Assembly: GCA_035716005.1 (NCBI GenBank)
Contig: DASTKG010000152.1
Location: 1 to 48,572, forward strand
Direction: 5' to 3'
DNA length: 48,572 nt
Origin: SZUA-252 sp035716005
GTDB lineage: Bacteria; Eisenbacteria; RBG-16-71-46; SZUA-252
How positions within the stretch are numbered: the first letter of the stretch is position 1; the number at the start of each line of letters is the position of its first letter. A program made the translations under genes and the position numbers. Below, one piece after another: positions 32,069-40,530 of the stretch. The notes under the pieces were generated by a model. It did not search any database. It was not told the origin of the DNA and worked only from the letters and a program-made list of their open reading frames with translations.

Positions 32069-33757
32069 TCAGCGCGCGCGGCCGCGGCGCATCACGGTGT
32101 CGCGATGGAAGCGCCGGTCGTCGGTGCGAGGGTGGTCCACGTTGTAGTGGAGCCCCCGGCTCTCCGCTCGCCGCCGGGCGCACGCGATCATGAGTTCCGC
32201 GACGAGGGTGATGTTCCTCAATTCGACGAGATCGGCGTCGAGCCGGTACCGCCAGTAGTCGCGCTCCGACTGATCGCGAAACACGGCGATCATCTCCACC
32301 GCGCGCGCCAATCGCTCGTCGGTTCGAACGATGCCCATATAGTCCCACATCATGCGGCGCACGGCATCCCAATTGTGGTCGAAGATGACCTGCTCCTTCG
32401 GCTTCACCGCGCCGTTGAAGCGCCAGCGCGGCAGGTGCGGAGCGCGCCGCGGCCGCTCGTCGGTCAGCCGGCGCAGGATGCTGAGGCCGGCGCGCCGCGC
32501 GAAGACGAGCGCTTCGAGGAGGGAGTTCGACGCCAGCCGGTTCGCGCCGTGCACGCCCGTGCACGCCACCTCGCCGCAGGCCCAGAGCCCTGGAAGGTCG
32601 GTGCGCGCGTCGAGGTCGGTCACGACGCCGCCGCAGAGGTAGTGCGCCGCGGGGACGACGGGAATCGGATCGCGGTAGATGTCGTAGCCGAATTCGAGGA
32701 CGCGGCGCGTGATGTGCGGGAACCGCCGCTCGAGCACGCGGCGTCCCAGGCGCGCCATGTCGAGGAGCACGTACTTGTCGCCCCGCCGCTTCATCTCGTG
32801 GTCGATCGCGCGCGCGACCACGTCGCGCGGCGCGAGGTCGCCGAGCCGGTGGTGGCGCTTCATGAACGGCTTCCCGTCGGTCGTCAGGAGCGTGGCCCCC
32901 TCGCCGCGGGCGGCCTCGGAGATGAGGAACGACTTCGCCTCCGGGTGGAAGAGGCAGGTCGGGTGGAACTGCATGAACTCGAGATTCGCCACCGACGCGC
33001 CCGCCCGGTACGCGGCCGCGAGGCCGTCGCCGGTGGCGATGTCGGGGTTCGTCGTGTAGAGGTAGGCCTTCCCCGCGCCGCCCGTGGCGAGCACCGTGGC
33101 GTTCGCGGCGGCCACGCGGATCTCGCCCGACGCGCGGTCGAGGATGTAGGCGCCCCAGACGCGGTCGCGCGACGGCGCCCGGCGGCGGCCCTCGAGATGC
33201 TTCGACTCGAGGATCAGGTCGACGGCGATGTGATCCTCGAGCAGCTCGATCCTGGGGTGGGCGCGCGCCATCTGGAGCAGCGTCTTCTCCACGGCGTGCC
33301 CGGTGCGGTCCTGCGCGTGGACGATGCGCCGCCGCGAGTGGCCCCCCTCGCGTCCGAGGGCGAGCCGGCCCCGCTGCTCGGGATCGCGCGAGAAGCGGAC
33401 ACCGAGGGAGAGGAGCCTCAGAACCTCGCCCGGGCCCTCCTCCACCAGCACGCGGACCGACTCGGGATCGCAGAGCCCGGCGCCGCAGACGAGCGTGTCG
33501 CGTTCGTGGAGCGAGAGGCGGTCGTCGTCTCCCAGGACCGCCGCGATCCCTCCCTGCGCGTAGTTCGTGTTCGACTCCTCGGCGTCGACCTTCGTGACGA
33601 CGAGAACCCGGACCGTCTCGGCGAGGTGGAGGGCGACCGAGAGCCCGGCGATCCCGCTCCCGATGACGAGGACGTCGGCCTCGTACTCGTTTCGCCCCCG
33701 CGACAGGCGGGGGGACGCGAGCGGGCGCTTCGTACCGCGGACGGGCTTCGGGGCCAT
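32069..33757 (-). CDS. nadB: L-aspartate oxidase
   Basis: 562 residues from ATG at 33757; an open extension to 34150 is the shadow of lpxK. The FAD Rossmann motif is VLVIGSGIAGLSVALHLAE, followed by the fumarate-reductase-family flavoprotein segments ESNTNYAQGGIAAVL, GREGGHSRRRIVHAQDRTG, FMQFHPTCLF, and the FAD cap CTGVHGANRLASNSLLEALV. The C-terminal helical domain includes MWDYMGIVRTDERL. NadB oxidises L-aspartate to iminoaspartate, the first step of NAD synthesis, usually with NadA. Neither nadA nor nadC is in the window, so placement in an envelope operon is unexplained. Succinate dehydrogenase flavoprotein is excluded by length and the overall NadB motif set. Confidence 0.95.
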   Translation of the reverse strand: MAPKPVRGTKRPLASPRLSRGRNEYEADVLVIGSGIAGLSVALHLAETVRVLVVTKVDAEESNTNYAQGGIAAVLGDDDRLSLHERDTLVCGAGLCDPESVRVLVEEGPGEVLRLLSLGVRFSRDPEQRGRLALGREGGHSRRRIVHAQDRTGHAVEKTLLQMARAHPRIELLEDHIAVDLILESKHLEGRRRAPSRDRVWGAYILDRASGEIRVAAANATVLATGGAGKAYLYTTNPDIATGDGLAAAYRAGASVANLEFMQFHPTCLFHPEAKSFLISEAARGEGATLLTTDGKPFMKRHHRLGDLAPRDVVARAIDHEMKRRGDKYVLLDMARLGRRVLERRFPHITRRVLEFGYDIYRDPIPVVPAAHYLCGGVVTDLDARTDLPGLWACGEVACTGVHGANRLASNSLLEALVFARRAGLSILRRLTDERPRRAPHLPRWRFNGAVKPKEQVIFDHNWDAVRRMMWDYMGIVRTDERLARAVEMIAVFRDQSERDYWRYRLDADLVELRNITLVAELMIACARRRAESRGLHYNVDHPRTDDRRFHRDTVMRRGRAR

Positions 33758-33768
33758 GGGCTTCCAGC

Positions 33769-34896
33769 CTAGCCGATCGGGGCGCCGGCCGCCATGGGAC
33801 CCCCGGGGGATCGAAGGGCGGCCAGGAGGGGCGCCGGGTCGTCCACGGGGGAGAGCCCCGTGGCGAGGATCCGGATCGGGAGCCCCACGTCGCCCAGGAG
33901 CGAGGCCCGCGAGGCGTCTTTGTCGGTGACGACGAGGGTGGCGGCACCGCGAGCGGCGAGCGCCGCGGCGGCGCGCGCCACGCGGCCGCCGTCCCAGGTT
34001 CCATGGTCGGGGAACGCCAGGTGCTCGACCGGCGTGAGCCCGGCGCCCCTCACGAACCTCTCCAATCGATCCGGGTCGCCCACGGAGGAGACGAGGAGGA
34101 TCGGACCGCCCGGCGCGCCGCTGCCGGCGCTTCCCGACGCGCCCGACCACGACTCGACTCGACGGGCGAAGCGAACGATGGGCCGCTCCCCCGCCGCGAC
34201 GAGGAGCTCCGGAGCGATCGGTTCGTCGACTTCACCCGAATCCTCAGCGATCGCCACGATCGCGTTGGCCTGATTCAGATTGGAGGGTGGACGCCGAAGC
34301 GGTCCCGCCGGGAGCGTCCAGCCGTTCCCGAAGGGGCGGCGCGGATCGACGGCAACCCAGAGCGAGTCCCAGGCGAGGCGCCCCTGCTCCCAGCCGTCGT
34401 CGAGAAGGACGAGGTCCGCGCCCTCGTCCCGCGCGAGGCGCGCCGCGGCGAATCGATCCGCCCCGACCACCACGAGCACTCCCTCGGGCAGCGCCGCGCG
34501 GTGGGCGATCGCCTCGTCGCCGAAACGGTCGGCGGCCCCGGTTGCTCCCGCCTCCTCCCGCGAGACGACTCGAGGCGCCCGGGAGGCCGCCTCGGAGCGA
34601 TGCCCCCGGAGGAGGATGGCGGGCCGTAGCCCTCGAGCCAGGGACTCCCGCGCGGCCCACCGGGCGAGGGTCGTCTTCCCGGCCCCGCCGACCGCGAGCC
34701 CCCCGATCGCGATCACGGTGACGCCCGCGAGCGGCCGGCGGGATCTCGCCGCGAACCAGCGCGCCGTCCCCGCCGCGACGGCGTAGAGGAGCGACAGGGG
34801 ACGAAGGGGCCACGTCGCGACGCCGCCTCCCTCGTCGCGCCATGCCGACTCCACCCAGGGACGAAGCCCGCCCTTGGCGCTCGCGGCCGGCGTCAA
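33769..34896 (-). CDS. lpxK: Tetraacyldisaccharide 4'-kinase
   Basis: 375 residues from TTG at 34896, which overlaps the kdtA stop as TTGA and has GGGGG about 9 bases before it. Early region LRPLSLLYAVAAGTARWFAA is the membrane-associated amphipathic helix. The P-loop is GGLAVGGAGKTT at about 65-76, versus the common GNLTVGGTGKTP; Lys and Thr are kept while the leading Asn is Gly. Further LpxK landmarks are ILLRGHRSEAASRAPRVVS, DLVLLDDGWEQGRL, RRPFGNGWTLPAGPLRRP and the LVVTDKDASR segment. It phosphorylates the 4' position of lipid A disaccharide at the inner membrane. Ala/Arg-rich composition makes the exact start the least certain point. Confidence 0.92.
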   Translation of the reverse strand: MTPAASAKGGLRPWVESAWRDEGGGVATWPLRPLSLLYAVAAGTARWFAARSRRPLAGVTVIAIGGLAVGGAGKTTLARWAARESLARGLRPAILLRGHRSEAASRAPRVVSREEAGATGAADRFGDEAIAHRAALPEGVLVVVGADRFAAARLARDEGADLVLLDDGWEQGRLAWDSLWVAVDPRRPFGNGWTLPAGPLRRPPSNLNQANAIVAIAEDSGEVDEPIAPELLVAAGERPIVRFARRVESWSGASGSAGSGAPGGPILLVSSVGDPDRLERFVRGAGLTPVEHLAFPDHGTWDGGRVARAAAALAARGAATLVVTDKDASRASLLGDVGLPIRILATGLSPVDDPAPLLAALRSPGGPMAAGAPIG

Positions 34897-36218
34897 GGCA
34901 CGAGCCCCCACTCGGCGAGTTTGTCCAAGCCGCGACGCGAGGCGCCTTGCGCCGCGGCGGCCGCCGCGAGCGCGCCCGCGATGCGCGCGCCGGAGGTTTC
35001 GTCGAGCCATGCGCCGAGCGTCGCCGCGGCGCCCGCCGCGTCGGGGACGGCCGATCCGCCGCCGTGCGACGCCAGGAGCGCCACGCCCGCTTCGACGTCC
35101 GCGTGGTGCGGTCCCACGAGAACCGGCGCGCCGTGCGCGGCGGGCTCGAGCACGTTGTGCCCGCCCCACGGCGCGAAGGTCCCTCCCACGAGGACGACAC
35201 GCGCTCCCCCGAAGAGCTCCGCGAGTTCCCCCTTCGTCACGAGGAGCCCCACGCTCCGTGCGGTCCCGTGCGCCGGATCCGCCGCCGAGGTCGGCCCCAT
35301 ACCGAGCCGCGTCGACCATTCCGACACCGTCGTGCCCGGTCCCGCGCGGTGCATCTCCCGCCGGACGTCGCAGCGGAAGCCGGCGCGAGCGAGCGCCTCC
35401 TTGAATTCGCCCGCGGCCCGCTCGTGGCGCGGCGCCACGACGTAGCGCCATCGGGCCGCGTCGGAGCGCGCGGCCAGCGTCCGCGCGACCGCCACGGCCG
35501 CCTCCTCCTCGCCCGGGCGCGCGCTGGCGAAGACGACGAGCCGTCGCGACGCGGGATCGAGATCGGGCGTCGCTCCCTCCGGGGCCGCCAGAGCGTCGGC
35601 CTTCACGTCGCCGATCACCGCGCAGCGCTCGGCGGCGACGCCGAGCGCACGGTAGCGGGCGGCGTCCCGCTCGCTCTGGGCCAGGACGTGGAGCGGGCCG
35701 AAGAGCGCGCGGCCCCCGAGCCCGAGGGCGTGGAGGCGAGACGCGGTTCGAGCCGAGACCGTGCCGCTCACCACGACGACGGGAACGCCGGCGCGATGCG
35801 CCTCGGCGAGCAGGTTCGGCCAGAGCTCGGTCTCGAGGAGATCGAGGCGCATCGGGGACGCTTCGTCCAGGACGCGCCGCACCGCCTGCGGGAAGTCGAT
35901 CGGCGCGATCGACGCCACCGCGCGCTCCTTCCACTCGCGCCGCACGCGTTCGAGCCCGGCGAGGGTTCGCGTGGTGACGAGCATCGGCGCGCGGTAGCCG
36001 CTCGCGAGGAGCGACTCGCCCCAGCAGCGGGCGCCGAGCGCTTCCCCCAAGGAGGCGGCGTGAATCCACGGCCCTCCCGCGGCGAGTTCGAGTCCCTCGA
36101 TTCTCCCCCAGCGCCCTCGCCAGGGCGACCCGGGCCGCGCGACACGGCGCCCGACCGGCACCGCGACCGCGCCGACGGCGCCGGTGAGGGCCCGGTAGAG
36201 CCCCAGCGTCGCGCTCAT
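34893..36218 (-). CDS. kdtA: 3-deoxy-D-manno-octulosonic-acid transferase
   Basis: 441 residues from ATG at 36218, overlapping the lpxB stop as ATGA. The N-terminal helix LYRALTGAVGAVAVPVGRR is the membrane anchor typical of WaaA. The glycosyltransferase core shows GPWIHAASLGEALGARCWGE, the catalytic region LDLLETELWPNLL, VVVVSGTVSARTASRLHAL, and the C-terminal GGTFAPWGGHNVLEPAAHG. It attaches Kdo from CMP-Kdo to lipid A precursor at the inner membrane. Number of Kdo residues added (one, two or more) cannot be told from sequence. A nonconserved insertion near WSTRLGMGPTSAADPAHG precedes the second domain. Confidence 0.95.
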   Translation of the reverse strand: MSATLGLYRALTGAVGAVAVPVGRRVARPGSPWRGRWGRIEGLELAAGGPWIHAASLGEALGARCWGESLLASGYRAPMLVTTRTLAGLERVRREWKERAVASIAPIDFPQAVRRVLDEASPMRLDLLETELWPNLLAEAHRAGVPVVVVSGTVSARTASRLHALGLGGRALFGPLHVLAQSERDAARYRALGVAAERCAVIGDVKADALAAPEGATPDLDPASRRLVVFASARPGEEEAAVAVARTLAARSDAARWRYVVAPRHERAAGEFKEALARAGFRCDVRREMHRAGPGTTVSEWSTRLGMGPTSAADPAHGTARSVGLLVTKGELAELFGGARVVLVGGTFAPWGGHNVLEPAAHGAPVLVGPHHADVEAGVALLASHGGGSAVPDAAGAAATLGAWLDETSGARIAGALAAAAAAQGASRRGLDKLAEWGLVP

Positions 36219-37381
36219 CGGGCGGACGCGGCGCCGCGCGGCGCCGCCACGAGTTCGAGAATCGCGTCCGCCGCCCGCGCGGCCGAGCCGGCGCCTCCCA
36301 GGATCTCGGGGAGCCGCGCGAACGCGGCGAGCTGCTTCTCGCGCGCCGCGGGGTTCGCGAGCAGGGGCGCCGCCGCCGCCGCGATCGCCGCGCCCGTCGC
36401 GCCCCCCTGGACGCACTCGGGCACGACGTCCTCGCCGAGGACGATGTTCACGAGGCCGATGCGCCGCACTTTCACCAGCCGGCGGGCGATGGCGAAGTTG
36501 ATCCGGCCGGTCCGGTAGACGAGGACGAGCGGCACGCCGAGCGCGGCCGTCTCGAGCGTGGCCGTCCCCGACGCGACGAGCGCCAGGTCGGCCGCGCGGA
36601 GGAGGGGCTCCGACGGGCCGCGATGCGTCGCGGGACCGACCTTCGCCCAAAGGGCCGCCACGTCGGACGCCCGCTTCGCCTCCTCGACGTTGCCCGCGTC
36701 GCTCACCACGACGCGAAGCGCGCCGTCGGGCGAGAGGCGCGCGGCGGCGGCGAGCATGGGGGCGAGATGGCGGTGGACTTCGCCGCGGCGGCTCCCCGGA
36801 AGGAGCGCGAGAAGGCGCTCGCCCGGGGCGAGGCCGAAGGAGGCGCGCGCGGCTTCGCGGGCCGCGGCATCGGGCCCGAGCGCGCCGGCCGGGTGGCCGA
36901 CCCACCGCGCGGCCGCGCGCTCGCGCCGAAGAATTTCCTCCTCGAACTTGAAGAGGAGGAGCGTCAGGTCGACGTCCTCCCGCAGGCGCGCCACGCGGCC
37001 GTAGCCCCATGCCCAGATCTGGGGACAGACGTAGTAGACCACGCGCCGGCCGAGGCGGCGCGCGTCGCGCGCGAGGCCGAGGTTCATGCCGGGCGCGTCG
37101 ATCGGCAGGAAGAGGGCGTCCGGTTCGCGCACCAGGAGAGCGCGGACGCCGTCGCGCGCCCGTCGGATCGCGCCGAGGTGCGTGAGAACCTCGGCGAAAC
37201 CCATGACCGCGATCGATTCCATCGGCGCCACGGCGCGAAGACCCGCCTCGCGGAGCGCGGGGCCGCCGATCCCGTGGGCCTCGAATTCGGCCCCCTTCGC
37301 GCGGAGCGCGTTCAACAGCGCGGCGCCCAGCCGGTCGCCCGAGGGATCGCCGGCCGAGACGATGAGGGGTGGGAGCTTCAG
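36215..37381 (-). CDS. lpxB: Lipid-A-disaccharide synthase
   Basis: 388 residues, apparently from CTG at 37381, overlapping the oxidoreductase stop as CTGA. This gives MKLPPLIVSAGDPSGDRLGA, aligning with the family N-terminus; no ATG, GTG or TTG lies close enough upstream. Landmarks are MGFAEVLTHL, LPIDAPGMNLGLARDARRLG, VVYYVCPQIWAWGYGRV, LLFKFEEEIL, LLPGSRRGEVHRH, and SGTATLETAALGVPLVLVYR. It joins UDP-2,3-diacylglucosamine and lipid X into the disaccharide. The substrate-making pyrophosphatase LpxH or LpxI is not encoded in the window. Confidence 0.95.
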   Translation of the reverse strand: MKLPPLIVSAGDPSGDRLGAALLNALRAKGAEFEAHGIGGPALREAGLRAVAPMESIAVMGFAEVLTHLGAIRRARDGVRALLVREPDALFLPIDAPGMNLGLARDARRLGRRVVYYVCPQIWAWGYGRVARLREDVDLTLLLFKFEEEILRRERAAARWVGHPAGALGPDAAAREAARASFGLAPGERLLALLPGSRRGEVHRHLAPMLAAAARLSPDGALRVVVSDAGNVEEAKRASDVAALWAKVGPATHRGPSEPLLRAADLALVASGTATLETAALGVPLVLVYRTGRINFAIARRLVKVRRIGLVNIVLGEDVVPECVQGGATGAAIAAAAAPLLANPAAREKQLAAFARLPEILGGAGSAARAADAILELVAAPRGAASAR

Positions 37382-38358
37382 ACCGGAAGGCTCGCCGGGT
37401 CGAACTGGGAGCGGGACACCATGCGCCCGATCGCCTCGGCGGCCCGGAGCGCCTCGAGCGCGGTCGCGCACTCCTCCCACGAGCGCTCCGGATCGTTCCT
37501 GAGCGCCAGGAAATGGGTCAGCTCGCTCTCGAGCGGATCGGTCTCGCCGACCTTGACGGCGAGCGGCCGGATGCGGCGCATCCAGTCGTCGGGCGCGGCG
37601 CCGGGCTGCGCCGGCGCGAGCGTGTAGGCCTCGACGGTGCGGTTCATGCAGTCGATGGAGAGATACGACGCGCGGTCGAAGAAGCGGATCTTCCGAATCT
37701 TCTCCCGCGAGATCCGGCTCGCGGTGATGTTCGCCACGCATCCCGACGCGAAGACGAGGCGGGCGTTGGCGATGTCGACCTTGTCGGTCAGCACGGGGAC
37801 GCCCACGGCGTGCGTCTCGACGATGTGGGAGCGCGTGGCCAGGAGCGCGAGGTCGAGGTCGTGAATCATGAGATCGAGGACGACGTCGACGTCGATGCCG
37901 CGCGGGACGGGCGGCGCGAGACGGTGGGCCTCGATGAAGCGGGGATTGGCGAGATGCGGAAGCGCGGCCATGACCGCGGGATTGAATCGCTCGATCTGTC
38001 CGACGAGGAGAGCGCGGCCGGCCGACCGGGCCGCCCCGAGCATGGCCTCCGCCTCCTCCGGCGCCGCGGCCATCGGCTTTTCGACGAGCACGTGCCGTCC
38101 GGCCCGAAGCGCGCGAAGCGCGAGGTCGGCGTGGGCGGGCGTCGGCGCGGCGATGGAGACGACGTCGGAACGCTCGAGCAGCTCCTCGTACGAGGCCGCG
38201 AATCGGAGACCCGGGATCGCGGCCCGGGCGCGCTCCACGGCGGCCGGATCGGGGTCGAACGCGGCCACCGAACCGATTCCGCCGACCCGGGACCAGACGC
38301 GCGCGTGATGCGAGCCGAGGTGGCCCAGCCCCGCGACGCCGGCCCGAAGCTCGGTCAC
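37378..38358 (-). CDS. Gfo/Idh/MocA oxidoreductase, GnnA-like
   Basis: 326 residues, GTG start overlapping the lpxA stop as GTGA. The NAD-binding loop GVAGLGHLGSHHARVWSRVG, then the family signature HVLVEKPMAAAPEEAEAML with the catalytic Lys of EKP. Later comes GQIERFNPAVMAALP and the DLMIHDLDLALL His-Asp motif. Genes of this type between lpxA and lpxB include GnnA, known from Acidithiobacillus and Leptospira, which oxidises the 3-hydroxyl of UDP-GlcNAc so that a transaminase (GnnB) can install an amine. No gnnB is here, so the GnnA role is suggested by position, not proven. Confidence 0.85.
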   Translation of the reverse strand: MTELRAGVAGLGHLGSHHARVWSRVGGIGSVAAFDPDPAAVERARAAIPGLRFAASYEELLERSDVVSIAAPTPAHADLALRALRAGRHVLVEKPMAAAPEEAEAMLGAARSAGRALLVGQIERFNPAVMAALPHLANPRFIEAHRLAPPVPRGIDVDVVLDLMIHDLDLALLATRSHIVETHAVGVPVLTDKVDIANARLVFASGCVANITASRISREKIRKIRFFDRASYLSIDCMNRTVEAYTLAPAQPGAAPDDWMRRIRPLAVKVGETDPLESELTHFLALRNDPERSWEECATALEALRAAEAIGRMVSRSQFDPASLPV

Positions 38359-39260
38359 CGCACGATGCCCCGCTCGGAACTCCGGATGAACTCCACGAAT
38401 TCGTGGACCTCCGGATAGGGCTTCAGCTCGGAGACGATGCGGTCGAGCGCCTGCGTCAGGTTCAGCTGCGAGCGGTAGAGGATCCGGTAGGCGCGCTTCA
38501 GCTCCATCCGGACCTCCGCGGGAATGCCGCGGCGCTCCATGCCGACGCTGTTGAGTCCGCACGCGCGGAGCGGGTTCCCCGCCGCCTTCACGAAGGGAGG
38601 CACGTCCTGAGGAACGCGCGAGCCCCCGCCCACGAACGAGTGGGCGCCGATGGCCACGAACTGGTGGATCGGCGTGAGCCCGCCGATGATCGCGTAGTCG
38701 TCGACGCGCACGTGCCCCGCCAGATTCACCGCGTTGGCGAGGATCACGTTGTTCCCGATGCGGCAGTTGTGCGCGACGTGGGTATAGGCCATGAGAAGGA
38801 CCCGGTCGCCGACGATGGTCGACTCGCCCTCGTCCGTCGCCGCGTGGATCGTGACGTATTCGCGAATCGTGGTGTCGGCCCCGACGATCACCTTCGTCGG
38901 GACGCCCCGGAACTTGAGATCCTGGGGAATGTTGCCGATCACCGTGCCGTGGTGGATCTGGGAGCGGGGGCCCACGGTGGTCCAGCCTTCCAGGACGGCG
39001 TGAAGCCCCACGCTCACGCCTTCCCCGAGAACGACGTGCGGGCCGACGTAGGTGAAGGGCCCGATCACCACGCCCGGCCCCAGCTCCGCGCCCCGCTCCA
39101 CGATGGCCGTCGGGTGAATGCGCGGCCGCGCGTCGCGCGGGTCCGGAAGCGGGACGACGGTCCCGATCGGCTGCGCCCACGTCCCCGTGTGGCGGTCGAC
39201 CTCAGGAATTCCGGTCAACGATGCTGGATAGGAGCTCTGCTTCCGCGACGAGGTCTCCAT
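38355..39260 (-). CDS. lpxA: Acyl-ACP--UDP-N-acetylglucosamine O-acyltransferase
   Basis: Up to 301 residues from ATG at 39260, which overlaps the lpxC-fabZ gene by 59 bases. TTG at 39215 (overlap 14) is an alternative start. The left-handed beta-helix begins at RIHPTAIVERGAELGPGV, with the LpxA-specific IGNIPQDLKFRGVPTKVIVG and REYVTIHAATDEGE. The catalytic His is in AYTHVAHNCRIGNNVILANA. The C-terminal helical domain includes RRGIPAEVRMELKRAYRILY. It adds the first 3-acyl chain. If the neighbouring GnnA-like enzyme works with a distant GnnB, the acyl could be amide-linked instead. The N-terminal extension before the helix is longer than usual. Confidence 0.95.
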   Translation of the reverse strand: METSSRKQSSYPASLTGIPEVDRHTGTWAQPIGTVVPLPDPRDARPRIHPTAIVERGAELGPGVVIGPFTYVGPHVVLGEGVSVGLHAVLEGWTTVGPRSQIHHGTVIGNIPQDLKFRGVPTKVIVGADTTIREYVTIHAATDEGESTIVGDRVLLMAYTHVAHNCRIGNNVILANAVNLAGHVRVDDYAIIGGLTPIHQFVAIGAHSFVGGGSRVPQDVPPFVKAAGNPLRACGLNSVGMERRGIPAEVRMELKRAYRILYRSQLNLTQALDRIVSELKPYPEVHEFVEFIRSSERGIVR

Positions 39261-40530
39261 CGACGTAGGCCTTCCCCTCCATCTTGCAGATGCGCTGCTT
39301 CATGCGAAGCAAGTTCAGCTCGAACCGGATCTGATCGCCAGGCCGGACCGGCTTTCGGAACTTCGCGTTGTCGATTCCCATGAAATAGACCAGCTTGTCC
39401 TTCGGGTTGTTCACCCGATTGAGGAGGAGCACGCCGCCGCACTGCGCCATGGCCTCCACGATGAGCACCGCCGGCATGATGGGATGCCCCGGAAAGTGCC
39501 CGATGAAGAACTCCTCGTTGATCGTGACGTTCTTGATCCCCACCACGCGCTCCGCCTCGAGGCTCAGGATCCGGTCGACGAGGAGGAACGGGTAGCGGTG
39601 CGGCATGATCCGCTCGATCGCGGTGATGTCGAGAGACACGGCGCCCGTGCCGTTCGATCCGACGGGCAGGACGCCCGCCGCCGCCTCGGTGGCCGCCAGC
39701 CGCTGCACGAATCGGACGTTGCTCGCGTGCCCCGACTTGATGGAAATGAAGTGGCCTCGCGCGGGACGTCCCAAAAGGCTCAGATCGCCGAGGAAATCGA
39801 GGATCTTGTGGCGGACCATCTCGTCCTCGAAGCGAAGGCCTCCCTCGTTCATCACGCCGTCCGGCTTCACGACGACCGCGTTCTTCAGCGATCCGCCCAG
39901 GATCATCCCCTTCTCGCGGAGATACGCCACGTCGCGCTCGAGGACGAAGGTCCGGGCGGGCGCGATCTCCCTCTCGAAGACGTCGGGAGTGATGTCGTAG
40001 GTGGCGTGCTGCGTGCCGTGGTATGCGTTCGGGTACTCGATGGTGAAGGTGACTCGGAGCCCGTCGAACGGGAAGGCGGCGAGGACGACCCCGTTCTCCT
40101 CGTGCCGAACCGTCTCCGACACGTTGAAGTACCGGCGCGGCGCGCCCTGCTCCACGATGCCCGCCTCCCGGAAGAGCGCGACGTAGGCCGTGGCGCTTCC
40201 GTCCGGCGGCTCCGGGGGCTCGGCCGCGTTGACCGCGATCACGATGTTGTCGATCTCGAGGCCCGCCACCGCGGCGAGAACGTGCTCCACGGTGTGCACC
40301 TCGGCCTCGCCGTTCTTGAGAATGGTCCGCCGCATCTGATCCATGTCGGCGCGCGCGTAGCGCGGCGCCACCGGGATCTCCGGCTCGCCGGGGAGATCGG
40401 TGCGAATGAAGCGAACGCCGGTGCCGGGAGGCGCGGGGCGGAATTCGATGTGGGCCGGGATTCCCGAATGGAGCCCGACGCCGTCGTACGCGACGGCGCG
40501 CCCCAGGGTGCGCTGATGAGGATGACTCAA
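39202..40530 (-). CDS. lpxC/fabZ: Bifunctional LpxC deacetylase / FabZ dehydratase fusion
   Basis: 442 residues, TTG start overlapping the lpxD stop as TTGA. LpxC spans about 1-275: zinc ligands His83 (VHTVEHVLAA), His241 and Asp245 (EMVRHKILDFLGDLSLLG), and the conserved His268 (SGHASN). FabZ spans about 300-442: catalytic His345 in GHFPGHP and Glu359 in VEAMAQ, with HRYPFLLVDRIL before it. LpxC commits UDP-sugar to lipid A. FabZ dehydrates 3-hydroxyacyl-ACP and competes for the same acyl pool, so the fusion links both activities. The fusion is typical of Bacteroidetes/Chlorobi and other FCB bacteria, and is one of the best taxonomic hints here. Confidence 0.97.
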   Translation of the reverse strand: MSHPHQRTLGRAVAYDGVGLHSGIPAHIEFRPAPPGTGVRFIRTDLPGEPEIPVAPRYARADMDQMRRTILKNGEAEVHTVEHVLAAVAGLEIDNIVIAVNAAEPPEPPDGSATAYVALFREAGIVEQGAPRRYFNVSETVRHEENGVVLAAFPFDGLRVTFTIEYPNAYHGTQHATYDITPDVFEREIAPARTFVLERDVAYLREKGMILGGSLKNAVVVKPDGVMNEGGLRFEDEMVRHKILDFLGDLSLLGRPARGHFISIKSGHASNVRFVQRLAATEAAAGVLPVGSNGTGAVSLDITAIERIMPHRYPFLLVDRILSLEAERVVGIKNVTINEEFFIGHFPGHPIMPAVLIVEAMAQCGGVLLLNRVNNPKDKLVYFMGIDNAKFRKPVRPGDQIRFELNLLRMKQRICKMEGKAYVDGDLVAEAELLSSIVDRNS

